Part shown: positions 12,239 to 21,472 of the stretch, in pieces
Layout: the number at the start of each line of letters is the position of its first letter
Numbering within the stretch: position 1 is the stretch's first letter
DNA from: Larimichthys crocea
Taxonomy: Eukaryota; Chordata; Actinopteri; Sciaenidae
Direction of reading: 5' to 3'
Assembly: GCF_000972845.2 (NCBI RefSeq)
Contig: NC_040015.1
Coordinates: 5,553,611-5,617,610, forward strand
DNA length: 64,000 bases
Program-made: the position numbers and the translations under genes
Notes under the pieces: model-generated
Databases searched by the model: none
What the model saw: only the letters and a program-made list of their open reading frames with translations
What the model was told of the DNA's origin: nothing

Positions 12239-12585
12239 TCAAGTATTTGGCGAGAAGTTTATTATGGGGAAGTAGATGTCAGCATTAGGGAATGTAGATT
12301 TGGCGTTGCAGAAAAGGTCATTTAATTGTTTTATGGTGGTTTGTCTCGGGTCTTGATCTTTATTGTTATGTCCAATCGAGAAAACAAAGATTTTGACATG
12401 GGGGTTGGGTGTGTTTTTTTCCAAGACTTTCAGGAAATGATACGAGTTAGCTCCAGGGTAGCTGTCCAGTTGGATTTGGGGGTTGGTATGACCAGGGATG
12501 CGGTTTATATTGGAGTCTCCTAAAATGAGGATGGGTTTCCGGGGTTTGAAGTGCCAGTCTTGTATTTTGCGGGTGGGGCGTGCAA
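12239..12585 (-). pseudogene. PLE-1 SGNH/GDSL-hydrolase-like segment
   Basis: Read in one frame, the minus strand gives ILILGDSNINR (block I, GDSx with the nucleophile Ser), then a Tyr-Pro-Gly-Ala segment, then FVFSIGHNNKDQD (block III, with Asn residues of the oxyanion hole) and DIYFPIINFSP. This is the SGNH esterase layout. Such domains are known in some retroelements (Ngaro-type DIRS elements, CR1-like LINE ORF1), where their role is unclear. PLE-2 has the same start of the domain at the same relative place, which argues against chance. Confidence 0.6.
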
Positions 12586-12589
12586 TGTG

Positions 12590-13170
12590 ATTAGGTTAGG
12601 GGTAAATAAGGTAATCATTGCCCCTGATGAGGGTTAGGTTAAGGGGTAAATAAGGTATTCATCGCCCCTGATGATATGGTTAGGGGTTAGGGTTAGGGTA
12701 GGGTTAGGGATTAGGGTTAGGTTAAGGGGTAAATAAGGTAATCATCCCCCCGATGAGGGTTAGGTTAAGGGGAAAATAAGGTAATCATCGTCCCTGATGA
12801 TAGGGGTAGGGTTAGGGATTAGGGTTAGGTTAAGGGGAAAATAAGGTAATCATCGCCCCTGATGAGGGTTAGGTTAAGGGGAAAATAAGGTAATCATCGT
12901 CCCTGATGATAGGGTTAGGGTAGGGTTAGGGATTAGGGTTAGGTTAAGGGGTAAATAAGGTAATCATCGCCCCTGATGAGGGTTAGGTTAAGGGGAAAAT
13001 AAGGTAATCATCGTCCCTGGTGATAGGGTTAGGGGTTAGGGTTAGGTTAAGGGGTAAATAAGGTAATCATCGCCCCTGATGATAGGGTTAGGGGTTATGT
13101 TTAGGTTAAGGGGTGAACAAGGTAATCATCGCCCCTGATGATACGGTTAGGGTTAGGGTTGGGGTTAGAG
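12590..13170 (+). repeat. Telomere-like minisatellite, block 2 (largest)
   Basis: About ten units of roughly 55-60 bp: GGTTAGGTTAAGGGGTAAAT, AAGGTAATCAT, CGCCCCTGATGA and a variable run of TTAGGGTTAGGG words. Units vary by the number of TTAGGG words and by TA insertions. It looks like an interstitial telomere-derived minisatellite and is not a chromosome end, because other sequence flanks it on both sides. Confidence 0.92.
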
Positions 13171-13212
13171 AATAACAATTCATTTTATTGTGCACAGGCC
13201 TACAAAGAAGGA
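13165..13212 (+). repeat. Short repeat shared with 19560-19606
   Basis: AGAGAATAACAATT followed by TTTTATTGTGCACAGGC and a purine-rich end. The same about 47-bp block recurs at 19560-19606, again right after a GGGGTTAG run, so it belongs to the edge of the minisatellite. Confidence 0.8.
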
Positions 13213-13279
13213 AACGCCCCGGGGTGGAAGGGATGTGGATGGTATATATTTTTTGGGGGGTAACAGTGCAGTGCAGGAG

Positions 13280-13650
13280 TGGGTACAAGTTTTCTGCTAA
13301 CAGTGTAGTGGTCTAGGCCAAGGTCTTGTCTGTGGGAGAGCCGGGTTTGAGTCCCACCCACGGTCGGAGACCAACCTGGTAGCGGGTGGGCCATTTGTGT
13401 GTGTGTAGAGACCTAAATGGGAGTAAGTTGAAGCTTGGTCAATGGTTAAGCCACTGGGCTCATCCATGGGGGACCCAGGTACGGATCCCAGCACCGGGCC
13501 ACTCCCCAATGACCGGACCATCTGCTTAAGAGACACTGATGGCCCAGGGGTCTGGGCCACTGTCTGGGTCATGGGAGGACAGGGTTCGAATCCCACACAC
13601 AGGCCCACAACCATTACCCACCTCCACACGGAAGGAGGAAGGAACACACG
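13280..13650 (+). repeat. Three tRNA-like (B-box) modules, SINE-like
   Basis: Three B-box-like motifs lie about 105-135 bp apart: GGTTTGAGTCC (13344-13354), GGTACGGATCC (13478-13488) and a perfect GGTTCGAATCC (13583-13593). Each has an A-box-like GGTCT/GGTTA...GGCCA word some 45-50 bp upstream. They could be tRNA-derived SINE heads or decayed tRNA-like repeats. The full cloverleaf of a working tRNA could not be drawn, so no tRNA gene is called. Confidence 0.35.
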
Positions 13651-14300
13651 ATTATCAATTAGTCGACACTTGGGACAATGGTATAAAATTAATGAAATAC
13701 TTTAGATACAGTGGGATATGGGATGGGCATTTTTTATAAATAAGAAAAGGCATACAAATAAAAGAGGTTGAGAGTAAGTAGATGCTGGATGGACTTGGTC
13801 AGAGGGGGAGAACAATAAGAAAATTAGTTTGACAATGGTACAATGTGGAGAGGGAGACATGCAATATACTGTAGGCAACTAAAAACAACACATGCAACCT
13901 ATCCAGGCTCTAGGAAAGGATCCTGATGAAAGCTAAGTGCTAAATGCATGAAGAATAAATAAATAACTACGTGTATAAATAATTCAATAAATTGTTCATA
14001 TAAGTGTCATGTTAAAAAAAACCCTGTTATAGGAGTTCGGGGCTAGACCATAATAAAAGGAAATAAAATGAAGAAAAAAATAGAATAAGAAGGCAATGGG
14101 AGTAAAAGGGTGCCAGTTAGGCTAATTTAAAACCATATATGTGTGTATCCAAGCAATCAAGTATCAACAATATTGATAAGTAGACATGTAATAAAACACA
14201 CAGGGTGGGTATGGGTGATGTAAAAGAAGTTTTGGGGAGACACAGTGCAGAGAGAAAGCTATTTTTATTGTTCTGGCCTCCCTCGTCGGTCTCTGGAGGG
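13651..14300. other. Non-coding stretch, nothing firm recognised
   Basis: AT-rich DNA without convincing ORFs. The only structured signal is a hammerhead-like core at 13923-13948 (CTGATGA, then AGC-TAAGT-GCT able to pair, then AAA), a motif known from Penelope-like element termini. It may be a PLE end fragment. Confidence 0.4.
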
Positions 14301-14504
14301 TGCCTGCGAAGGACATGGTGTTAGGAGGTATTGGGGTGAGATGTGAAATGAGAGGAATATGCCAGAGGGATCGAAGTGAGGTCAGGGAAAGGGGACCTGG
14401 GGTGGGTACAGGGACAGGGTGGGAAGTTAAGGTTAGGGGGGGAAGGGGGTATAGTGGAGAGGAGAGTGAAAAGGTTAAGTCAGGGTAGGGCCAAGGTTAG
14501 AAAA

Positions 14505-14662
14505 TAAAAACAAAAAAAAAAAAAAAAAAAAAATAAAACAAAAAACTCGTGTTGTCCAGCGAGCATTGTTTGTGCAAGCACGCGGCGCTAAAAAAAAATA
14601 AAAAAAAGGGGGGGGGGGGGTGCGGTGGGGTGTGTAAAAATAAAGATAAAAAAATAAATAAC

Positions 14663-14695
<33 letters not shown>

Positions 14696-14930
14696 CTCTC
14701 CTCGTCCTCGTTTATGCCAGCCGCCGGCGTCACATGCCTCCGAACGATACCGTCTGCTTCCTTCTTGCGTCGGGGGTGGGGTGTGGGTCATCAAAATAGA
14801 AAAAAAAAACACATATGTGTGGTGTAAGAAAAAAAAAAAAAAATGGTGCGGCTCCTGGTAGTTCACTCTCCGTGCTCTCTAGCCTCGTCCTTTTGTTTCG
14901 GTACGGGGGGGGGGGGGGGGTGAAACAGGG
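14505..14930. repeat. Poly(A)/poly(G) low-complexity cluster
   Basis: A-runs at about 14513-14532, 14662-14691 and 14828-14841, and G-runs near 14607-14619 and 14906-14920, with short unique segments between. Lys- or Phe-rich open frames over this region are translations of the homopolymers. Several poly(A)-tailed insertions next to each other would give this picture. Confidence 0.75.
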
Positions 14931-15039
14931 AGAAAAAAATGGTTATACAGAGGATACTGAACAGGAGGAAAGAAGAAAGAAGGGATGAGGAGGAATGCTG
15001 CAGGTAAATGTCTGGAGGGAAAGGAGGCCCAAATTTGGA

Positions 15040-15330
15040 ATTAAGGGATGCCATTGAGTCCTCCGGGTCTGGTGGTACCCAATTTATTAATCCAGCTCCT
15101 CTCCGCTCTCTTCCTCTGCCCCGACGTCCAGTGGTCCTGGGCCTCCAGACCTGAGATGATCAGATGTATGAGGGAGTGTTGTTGGAAGTGTTTGACCAAG
15201 TGTGTATTGAGTGCACCATTATTGATATTGTAGAGGTGTTGTTTGAGACGGATGTGCAGAGGGTGTTTGGTTTTGCCAATATAGTGTTTATTGCAAATGG
15301 TGCAAGTGATAATGTATAAGGTAAGGTAAG
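15040..15330 (-). pseudogene. PLE-2 GIY-YIG endonuclease domain
   Basis: One frame reads CNKHYIGKTKHPLHIRLKQH and then ISGLEAQDHW and WINKLGTTRPGGLNG near 15050. This is the same GIY-YIG core and ending as in PLE-1, with YIGKT replacing YIGET. The neighbouring 146-codon minus frame (15160-15600) is open but out of phase with these motifs. Confidence 0.7.
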
Positions 15331-15867
15331 ATAAGGTACCAAGGGGAGGGAATCCTGTCTTACTGTGTGGGTTTGAGATAAACTTCCTGTTCTTGTAGAA
15401 CTGTTGGAGTGGTGTAGTGGTGGACGGACATGACTGGTGTATGTGGATCTGACTAAAGTGTTTTGTAAGGAGGGGTTCCTTCTGAAAGCTGAAATGATGT
15501 GGTGGTTCTGAAAGGCCCTGTGTTGTGTCTGTAAATGTGTGAAATTAGATTTGAACTGACGATGGAGTCCTAGCAGACGGTGTGAGTAGATGGATACCAA
15601 AGGAAGGAGGTGTGTGTCTGGTGTGTTATGAAGTATGACTGGGTATGTGGGCCGCCACAGAGGGAGGTGGGGGTGCAGACCCTGTTTCGGGTAGGGGAGT
15701 AGGGGATTGTGACTGGGGGAGGAAAGGGCGGGATACAGACCTAGTTTTAGGAAGGGGATGAGGAAGTGGGTGGGGTTCCGAGGGTAGGGCGCCTGGTGAA
15801 TGGTTGGGTGTGCGTTATGGTGGTGGGTGGTCTGAGTGGGAGCGAGGGAAGCCGCAGTACTATTTTT

Positions 15868-16659
15868 TTATAGAGTGGAGGAATCGTTTTGAGTAGTGTC
15901 TGTGTCGGAGGCTCTTAAAGAGTATGCTGGTGGTATTGTGAAAATCCGACTGTAGGGATGATATGCGGTGGAACCAGATAATCTGGGACTTGATGATGCC
16001 TCTAAATGTGTGTTTGGGGTGGTAACTGGCTTTATGTTGTAGTGCATGAGTGTCGGTATCTTTGTGTATTTAACTTTGATATCCGAGTGATGACTGTTTA
16101 ATGTGTCAATGAACTGAGGGAAGAGGGTAATATCATGGGGCAAAGCTGCTATGATGTCGCCCAAATAACGGAATTAGAATGAAGGTTGATGTGTACTTTT
16201 GGCTAAAGCCTCTCGCTCCCACTCGGCCATGTAGATGTTGGCATAGGATGGTGCATATCTCTGACCCATGGCTGTTCCGCTAATCTGTAAGAAGTGCTTG
16301 TCGTTGAACTGGAAGTCGTTGTTGTTGAGGCAGACCTTAAGTAAATCAATGATAGATTGGTCTGGTCTTGTTGAGTCTGGGTATTTGGCAAAGGTAGATT
16401 TAATGGCCTGGATTCCAAGTGTTGTGTTTATGTTAGTGTGAAGGCTGTCAATGTCTATAGTGAAGAGATGGGCTTGTGTGGGAACAACCATGGGTCCGAT
16501 GGTGTCTAGGAAGTGGTAAGTGTCCTTAATGTAGCTGGGGTGTTTTGTGGAAAGGGGGTTGAGATAGTGATCAATGTACTGGGTGATGTTATTGTTTGTT
16601 ATTGAGTCCGATTGATAAAACTTTAGTTTAGTGGATTGGTTGATGGGGTTTTTTTTCAC
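15868..16659 (-). pseudogene. PLE-2 reverse transcriptase, catalytic Asp lost
   Basis: Residues from 16659 show FTIDIDSLHTNI, then SGTAMGQRYAPSYANIYM, the PLE RT core. A stop follows, and then in the next piece (to 15868) the catalytic loop reads RYLGDI where RFLDDI is found in PLE-1. The first catalytic Asp is replaced by Gly. The N-terminal third of the RT is missing because of a deletion at about 16660. Confidence 0.8.
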
Positions 16660-16900
16660 AGATTTTTAGAAAGTGGTATAGCTTAACTCCAGGATAGCAT
16701 TCAAGTTGTACTGTTGGGTTTGTGTGTGGTGGGATTTGTCTCTTGTTAGAGTCACCTAACATGAGAACTGGTTTGTGAGGTCTGAAGGCCCAGTCCATCA
16801 GTTTACGATGTGGTCCGGCTAGGTTGTGGTTAGGTCTGTATTGTTTGGTGGTGGGGGGAATAGTCGGTGTGAAGGGACTGGAAACTGGGGGAGGGGGATC
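16660..16900 (-). pseudogene. PLE-2 SGNH-hydrolase-like segment, truncated
   Basis: The minus strand reads a Trp-Ala-Phe-Arg-Pro-His block and then VLMLGDSNKRQIP, CYPGVKLYHFLKIC. This matches the start of the PLE-1 SGNH segment (GDSN block, Tyr-Pro-Gly, YHFLK). The remainder, including the GHNN block, is deleted and RT sequence follows at once. Confidence 0.6.
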
Positions 16901-17069
16901 TGGACAGGGAGTTATGTCCAGGACTAATGAAGTAGAGGTATCGTTGACCGGGTCGAGCTGGAGCAGCAGTCCCCCTCCTCAACCCTTGTGAGTTGAGGAT
17001 TCAGATGGGGCTCTGGTGTATGCCATATCGGCATTCTGAGTCCCCCTCATCATGTTGTTATCCTCACTC

Positions 17070-17516
17070 TTAGAGGTTTTTTTTTGGTAGAGCATGTTGG
17101 AGGGAGGACTGCCGGCTCCCCGTGTCGACCCGGTCACCTGTGCCACCTGCAGGGGAGGGGCAAACAGAAGGTGAAATTGTATCGTGTGTAATGACTGAAA
17201 CGTTACATTTATTGCAGGAGATGCTAAGTGAGACTGTTTCCAATTCAGGGTGAGTGTGGATGTTGTGGGTTTGTACCTGGGGTGGTAAGTGAACTTGGGC
17301 CTCAACCAATCGCAAACCCACTGTAGTCAACAGGTTGTTGTCTTGGGGTTGGAAGGAGGGAGGCTGGTCTTGAGGAAATATCTGTGGGGAGACGGAAAGT
17401 GGTGTAGTGTAATTGATCATTTTGTTTTGGGGGGTCAGAGGTAAGACTGGGGAGTGTTGGTGGTTCATGGGTGCTGCGTTATCCTTGTCCTGTTCCTTGC
17501 GGATCGGGGTTGTCAT
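17070..17516 (-). pseudogene. PLE-2 middle ORF, unknown function
   Basis: A 148-codon open frame, Pro/Gln/Thr-rich, with a CNKC pair but no recognised domain. It starts at the end of the upstream ORF (17513), so the two probably formed one protein or overlapping frames in the parent element. Confidence 0.4.
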
Positions 17517-18727
17517 GGCATGTTTGATGGTACATTGGGGCAGAGGAGTAGAGGCATCAAGTGGAGGATGATTGGGGGTGTCCTGTTATTGCTGTAGATG
17601 AGCGGGTTGTGGTAGTGGTGGGGCCTTTTTTGAATGTTAGCACCCGCTGAATGGCTCCTGCAGGGACGGTTTTGTCCGGCTGGGGACCATAGACGGGTGT
17701 GTCCTTCACAGGCGCTCGTCCGGGGACCAGGCGCGAGACCGCATGGGTAGCCCACGCATACACAGAGTAGGAGTATGGCTGCTTTATCCGCATCGATTTC
17801 TTGAAGCTCTGGACCTGTGCGTGGGCGGCCATGGTCTCCGCCCCTGTTCCCCCTGTTCGTTTTGCTGCACTCCGAGAGGGCGGGGCCCCAGAGGCTATGT
17901 GAAATAACTGTCTTCCCTGTTGATGGGTGTGTGTTTGTGCAATGGTTGGTTCTGAATCTGTCTGTTGACTGTGAGCATTTATTTCCTCGACCAAAGAGTT
18001 GTGTGGACCTAAGTACAGTAAAAGTTTGTTGCTGTCTTTGGGTTTTGGGAGAGGTGGAAAATCCTGTTCTTCTGCTATGGGGGTTTAAGTGTTGGTTTGG
18101 AGGAACTGCCCATGAACTGGGACATGTAGGAGGAGAGGGGGAAGTCGTAGCCGGTGGGTTGTGGTCATCCTGTAGGTCCAATAGATGTTTAACTGTGTAA
18201 ATGGTTTGTGGGGAAAGTCTGTTGCCGTAGCGTTTGGTTGCCCAGCCAGTTGCTATCTGTAATGCTATGGTATCCTTTGGGAGAGTCGAGAGTGAAGTAG
18301 TTGTATCTGTGTAATGTTGTTGTAGAATCTTCATGTTGTTTTCCATCAAAGTATTAGTATTGTCTGTGATTTTGCTGCGTGTGGCTTCTGTGGGTGCTGC
18401 TGGTTTGATGAAGTCTGTAAGGTTGTGTACTTGTCGGATCATGCCGGGTGGAAAGGTGTTTGTGGCTATTGCTTTATCCATGATGTGTTTATGGTGTGTG
18501 GCCTGTGTGAGCTTGAAGTATTGTTTGCTGTGTTGTCTGGTCTGTTCCGAAGGTGGTCCTGAGGGTGGATGCGTGAGGGGTAGAGTCTGTTGGGGATATG
18601 TGTAGGTGCGTCTGGTGTATGTGTTGGTGATGCAAGTGGAGGTTAGAGGTCTGTGTGTGTGTAAAGACATGAGAGGTTGTGAAGTGAAGTTGTGTGTGTA
18701 TGTATTGTGTGCTGGTTGTCCACTCAT
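17513..18727 (-). pseudogene. PLE-2 N-terminal ORF, unknown function
   Basis: A 404-codon open frame. The first half is Thr/His/Gln-rich and looks like real coding sequence (region around residues 95-200 with mixed helices). Near 17995 the more natural protein appears to continue in another frame (17994-17557), so the C-terminal part of the long frame is probably out of phase after an indel. No known domain was recognised. By position it is an ORF1-like accessory protein of the element. Confidence 0.45.
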
Positions 18728-18990
18728 CTTCCGTTAGCCGCAGTATATTAGCCTATCCCTGTGGAATAAAAAGAGAAGAAAGCTGTTGGGGTTAGCTCTT
18801 ACCTTAGCATGAAACGGTGTGGTCCTTCAGTCTCGGTTGGGAGTTGAGGGGATCCCCTTTGTCCATGGTTTTCCGTAGTGCTGTTGAGACTGATAAGGCT
18901 TGGAAAGGCAGATATGAGAAACAGGTGTCTTATCCAGGTGGGTGAGCTTTAGGCAGAGCCTTCCAACAACGGCTTAAAACTAGCTTTATT

Positions 18991-19540
18991 AAAAAAAAAA
19001 AGGTTTAAAAACGCCCAATCTAGTAAAAGCACTTAAAAGATCTCAAAATGAGTTGTCCTAAAAGCACTTCTAAAGAAAAAGGGATATAAGTGAAAGAGAC
19101 AAGTCTTAAATGTAATGCAGTTAAAGGGTTATCCAAATGCCTGACGTTTTGCACTCGTAGTGCTTCATCAAAGTCAAGGACGAGTGGATCAACCAGGGGG
19201 TGTATATATAGATTATGAACAAAGAGGACAGTCATAATCTTACTGAGGCCAATTGACCCAATCAGAGCGACAGGAAACCAGGAAGTGAAAAACTATAGGA
19301 TGAGAGGGTTTCAAATTTTGGAGGGAAAGGAAATCTAGCGGTATGGTAGGACCAGAGGGAGGAAGGGAGGGGTTAAGGGATGAGAGAGGTGGAAGCTATA
19401 CAGGCGGGATGGGTGGGGCATAGCTGGTGAAGGTCAGTCAGAGATGGTGAGGTGCATTAAGTTCATGCCTCTCCATTGTGGCTCTCCGGACAAAAGTGAG
19501 TTCGATAACGGAGTCAGGCGGACCGGGGTGTGTGGCACGG
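18991..19540 (-). other. Probable PLE-2 terminal region, otherwise empty
   Basis: No ORF of note. On the minus strand 19175-19140 reads TTGATGA, a perfect 5-bp stem GCACT/AGTGC with loop ACG, then AAAACGTC. This resembles the hammerhead ribozyme core (CTGATGA...GAAA) that is conserved in Penelope-like terminal repeats, with two core bases changed. Confidence 0.4.
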
Positions 19541-19559
19541 GCAGGGTTGGGGTTGGGGT

Positions 19560-19760
19560 TAGAGAATAACAATTAATTTTATTGTGCACAGGCATACAAA
19601 GAAGGAAAAGGGTTAGGGTTAAGGTTAGGGTTAGGTTAAGGGGTAAATAAGCTAATCATCACCCCTGCTGATAGGGTCAGGGTTAGGGTTTAGGTTAGGT
19701 TAAGGGGTTAATAAGGGAATCATCGCCCCTCATGATAGGGTTAGGGTTAGGGGCTTGGGT
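19560..19760 (+). repeat. Telomere-like minisatellite, block 3
   Basis: Starts with the 47-bp block also seen at 13165, then about two units of the TTAGGG / AAGGGGTAAATAAG / ATCATCGCCCCT pattern. Confidence 0.9.
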
Positions 19761-19984
19761 GTGGGGGATACCCCCTCCGATACGGAAGGGAGGGTGCACT
19801 GGCTCTCCACCTGGCAGGCCTCCCATAACCCCAGTCCCGGAAAGGTGGCTGTCCATTCTGACGACGTCGTCTTCCATACTGGACTGTTGTCCAGTCATCC
19901 ATCCTCAACGTTTTTTTCTTTTTTTCAAAAACTCAAAACACTTTCCCAAATTACGGAAAGGAAAAAATCTACTAAAAATGGGGG

Positions 19985-20139
19985 TCTGTCAGAACCCCCA
20001 CATCCTCTGGGGCCGTATCTCGGCGAGGGAAGGGCCAGGAGAGGCATGGGGGGCGTCGTCTGAGAGCTGTCAGTGGTGTCTATGATATATCTGAAGCCCG
20101 GGCCGCTGGTACGCTAGGGGGCGTAGTTGGGGAAAATGG
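19985..20139 (+). repeat. About 150-bp direct repeat, copy 1
   Basis: From CAGAACCCCCACATCCTC to GGGGGCGTAGTTGGGG. It is nearly identical to 20277-20430, with a few substitutions. No coding function was seen. Confidence 0.9.
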
Positions 20140-20265
20140 GTTAGGGTTAGGGTTAGGCTCCTCCTGGGTCCGAGAGCCACAATCTGGGCATCTATGGAAA
20201 GGTCCGGCCGAGTTGAGTGCAACGCCATTGGAACTGAGTCTCCTGGTGACTCCCCAGCTGAGCTA
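20140..20265 (+). repeat. About 125-bp direct repeat, copy 1 (TTAGGG-initiated)
   Basis: Starts with GGTTAGGGTTAGG and contains GGGTCCGAGAGCCACAATC. It recurs at 20585-20712 with scattered changes. It alternates with the 150-bp repeat, which suggests duplication of a composite unit. Confidence 0.88.
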
Positions 20266-20276
20266 GGGGGCGACAA

Positions 20277-20430
20277 AGTGTCAGAACCCCCACATCCTCT
20301 GGGGCCGTATCTCGGTGAGGGAAGGGCCAGGAGAGGCGCGGGGGACATCGTCTGAGAGCTGTCAGCGGTGTCTATGATATATCTGAAGCCCGGGCCGCTG
20401 GGATGCTAGGGGGCGTAGTTGGGGAAAATG
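20277..20430 (+). repeat. About 150-bp direct repeat, copy 2
   Basis: Second copy of the 19985-20139 block. The sequence 20431-20584 after it has no recognised feature. Confidence 0.9.
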
Positions 20431-20584
20431 AATGTTAACTGATAGGATTATGGAAGGCCACCATATTTGAACTACTTAACATATGCTTGACATAGGCTCT
20501 ACTGTTGAGCTCAGACTACAGAGAAGCTTTTTTGATGCCCAGCTGAGAGGCACACTGAGAGGAGGGACCCGGACAGGTGCATAT

Positions 20585-20712
20585 GGATTAGGGTTAGGGT
20601 TAGGCTCCCCCTGGGTCCGAGAGCCACAATCTGGGCATCTCCGGAAAGGTCCCGTCGAGGCGAGCGCAATGCCATCGGAATGGAGTCTCCTGGTGGCTGC
20701 CCCGCCGAGCTA
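20585..20712 (+). repeat. About 125-bp direct repeat, copy 2
   Basis: Second copy of the 20140-20265 block. It leads directly into the first TTCCA-type repeat. Confidence 0.88.
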
Positions 20713-20724
20713 CGTGGTATTTAG

Positions 20725-20825
20725 ACTTGGGGCAGCTTCCAGATTCTGGACACTTCCACATTCCATATTATGGACATTTCCAACTTGGAAGTGCAGAATT
20801 TGGAAGTCTTCCACATTTTCACTTA
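20725..20825 (+). repeat. TTCCA/TGGAA palindromic minisatellite, block 1
   Basis: One unit of a family whose consensus runs CTTGGGGCAGCTTCCAGATT, CTGGACAATTCCACATTCC, ATATTATGGACAGTTCCAAC, TTGGAAGTGCAGAATTTGG, AAGCCTTCCACATTCTC. The TTCCA and TGGAA words face each other, so each unit can fold back. Confidence 0.85.
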
Positions 20826-20914
20826 TTAGCAGAGGTCAGCTTTTTCACTTCTGTGTCAACAGAAAGCTGTCACAGGCTCTCCTCCTGGATTCCTCAACCC
20901 ACCTCCCACCCCGC

Positions 20915-21260
20915 CAGTAGCCCATAGCTCGATTCAACCCCCTCTTGGCTTCCTCCAACCCCAACCCAGCGCGTCCCAACTATTGTGTCGGTTCCCCCAT
21001 GGAAGAGGAGCAGTTTGGTGTCTGAACAACCCAAAGAATCAGAGCCAGGCAATCTGGTGCTGTAATGTATGTCATCATGAGTAATTAAAATAAAATTGAC
21101 GTTTGACTTGTATGACTTTATTGTTCTTATTCAATAAACTTTGCTTGGGTTTAGAGCTGGGGCAGCTTCCAGATCATGGACAATTCCATAATCTGAACAA
21201 TTCCACAATATGGACAGTTCAGCTTCCACATTTTCACCAGTGGGGAGGCTTAACTTCCAA
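20915..21260 (+). repeat. About 350-bp segmental duplicate of 39700-40065
   Basis: It shares CCCCCTCTTGGCTTCCTCC, the CCATGGAAGAGGAGCAGTTT block, GAGTAATTAAAATAAAATTG and a CAATAAACTTTGCTTGGG polyadenylation-like end with 39700-40065. A partial third copy at 27900-27976 is cut by an ERV LTR. AATAAA in the shared part suggests it is the 3' end of a transcribed gene-like module. Confidence 0.85.
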
Positions 21261-21430
21261 ATTCTGGACAGTTCTGATATGGAAGTGCAGAATTTGGAAG
21301 CCTTCCACATTCTCGCTGACCATCGGGTTAGACTTGGGGCAGCTTCCAGATTCTGGAGAGTTCCGTCTTCCACATTCTGGAGAGTTTCAGCGTGGAAGTG
21401 CAAAATTTGGAAGCCTTCCATATTTTTGCT
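21150..21430 (+). repeat. TTCCA/TGGAA minisatellite, block 2
   Basis: Two to three units, diverged, directly 5' of the first exon of the recombinase-like gene at 21473. Confidence 0.85.
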
Positions 21431-21472
21431 TATAAGAATACAGAATTTGCCTCCTTGTCTTGCTTTCCGCAG

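Larger units (their letters stand above)
9975..12585 (-). mobile_element. Penelope-like element 1 (PLE-1): SGNH-like segment, RT, GIY-YIG
   Basis: On the minus strand the segment reads, 5' to 3', an SGNH-hydrolase-like segment (about 12585-12240), a PLE-type RT N-terminal region (about 12050-11180), the RT core (11178-10264) and a GIY-YIG endonuclease (about 10270-9984). RT plus C-terminal GIY-YIG defines Penelope-like elements. The 5' end is cut where the telomere-like repeat begins (12586-12590), so any upstream ORF seen in PLE-2 is missing. Stops and frameshifts between domains mark it as a fossil. Both ends abut the same minisatellite, so the element appears to lie inside that repeat. Confidence 0.82.
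15035..18990 (-). mobile_element. Penelope-like element 2 (PLE-2)
   Basis: On the minus strand: an N-terminal ORF of unknown function (18727-17513), a second ORF segment (17516-17070), the start of an SGNH-like domain (about 16840-16670), a partial RT (16659-15868) and GIY-YIG (about 15330-15040). The architecture matches PLE-1 and supplies the upstream part that PLE-1 lacks. An internal deletion joins SGNH directly to the RT. The sequence 18990-19330 to the right may be its terminal repeat region. The element is inactive. Confidence 0.75.

Noticed and set aside
12590..13170. True telomere or chromosome end
   Set aside because: TTAGGG words are mixed with a 30-bp non-telomeric core and flanked by other sequence on both sides; it is interstitial.
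13583..13593. Functional tRNA gene
   Set aside because: B box is perfect but no complete cloverleaf with acceptor stem could be drawn.
14497..14866. Poly-Phe and poly-Lys small proteins
   Set aside because: They follow homopolymer A/T runs.
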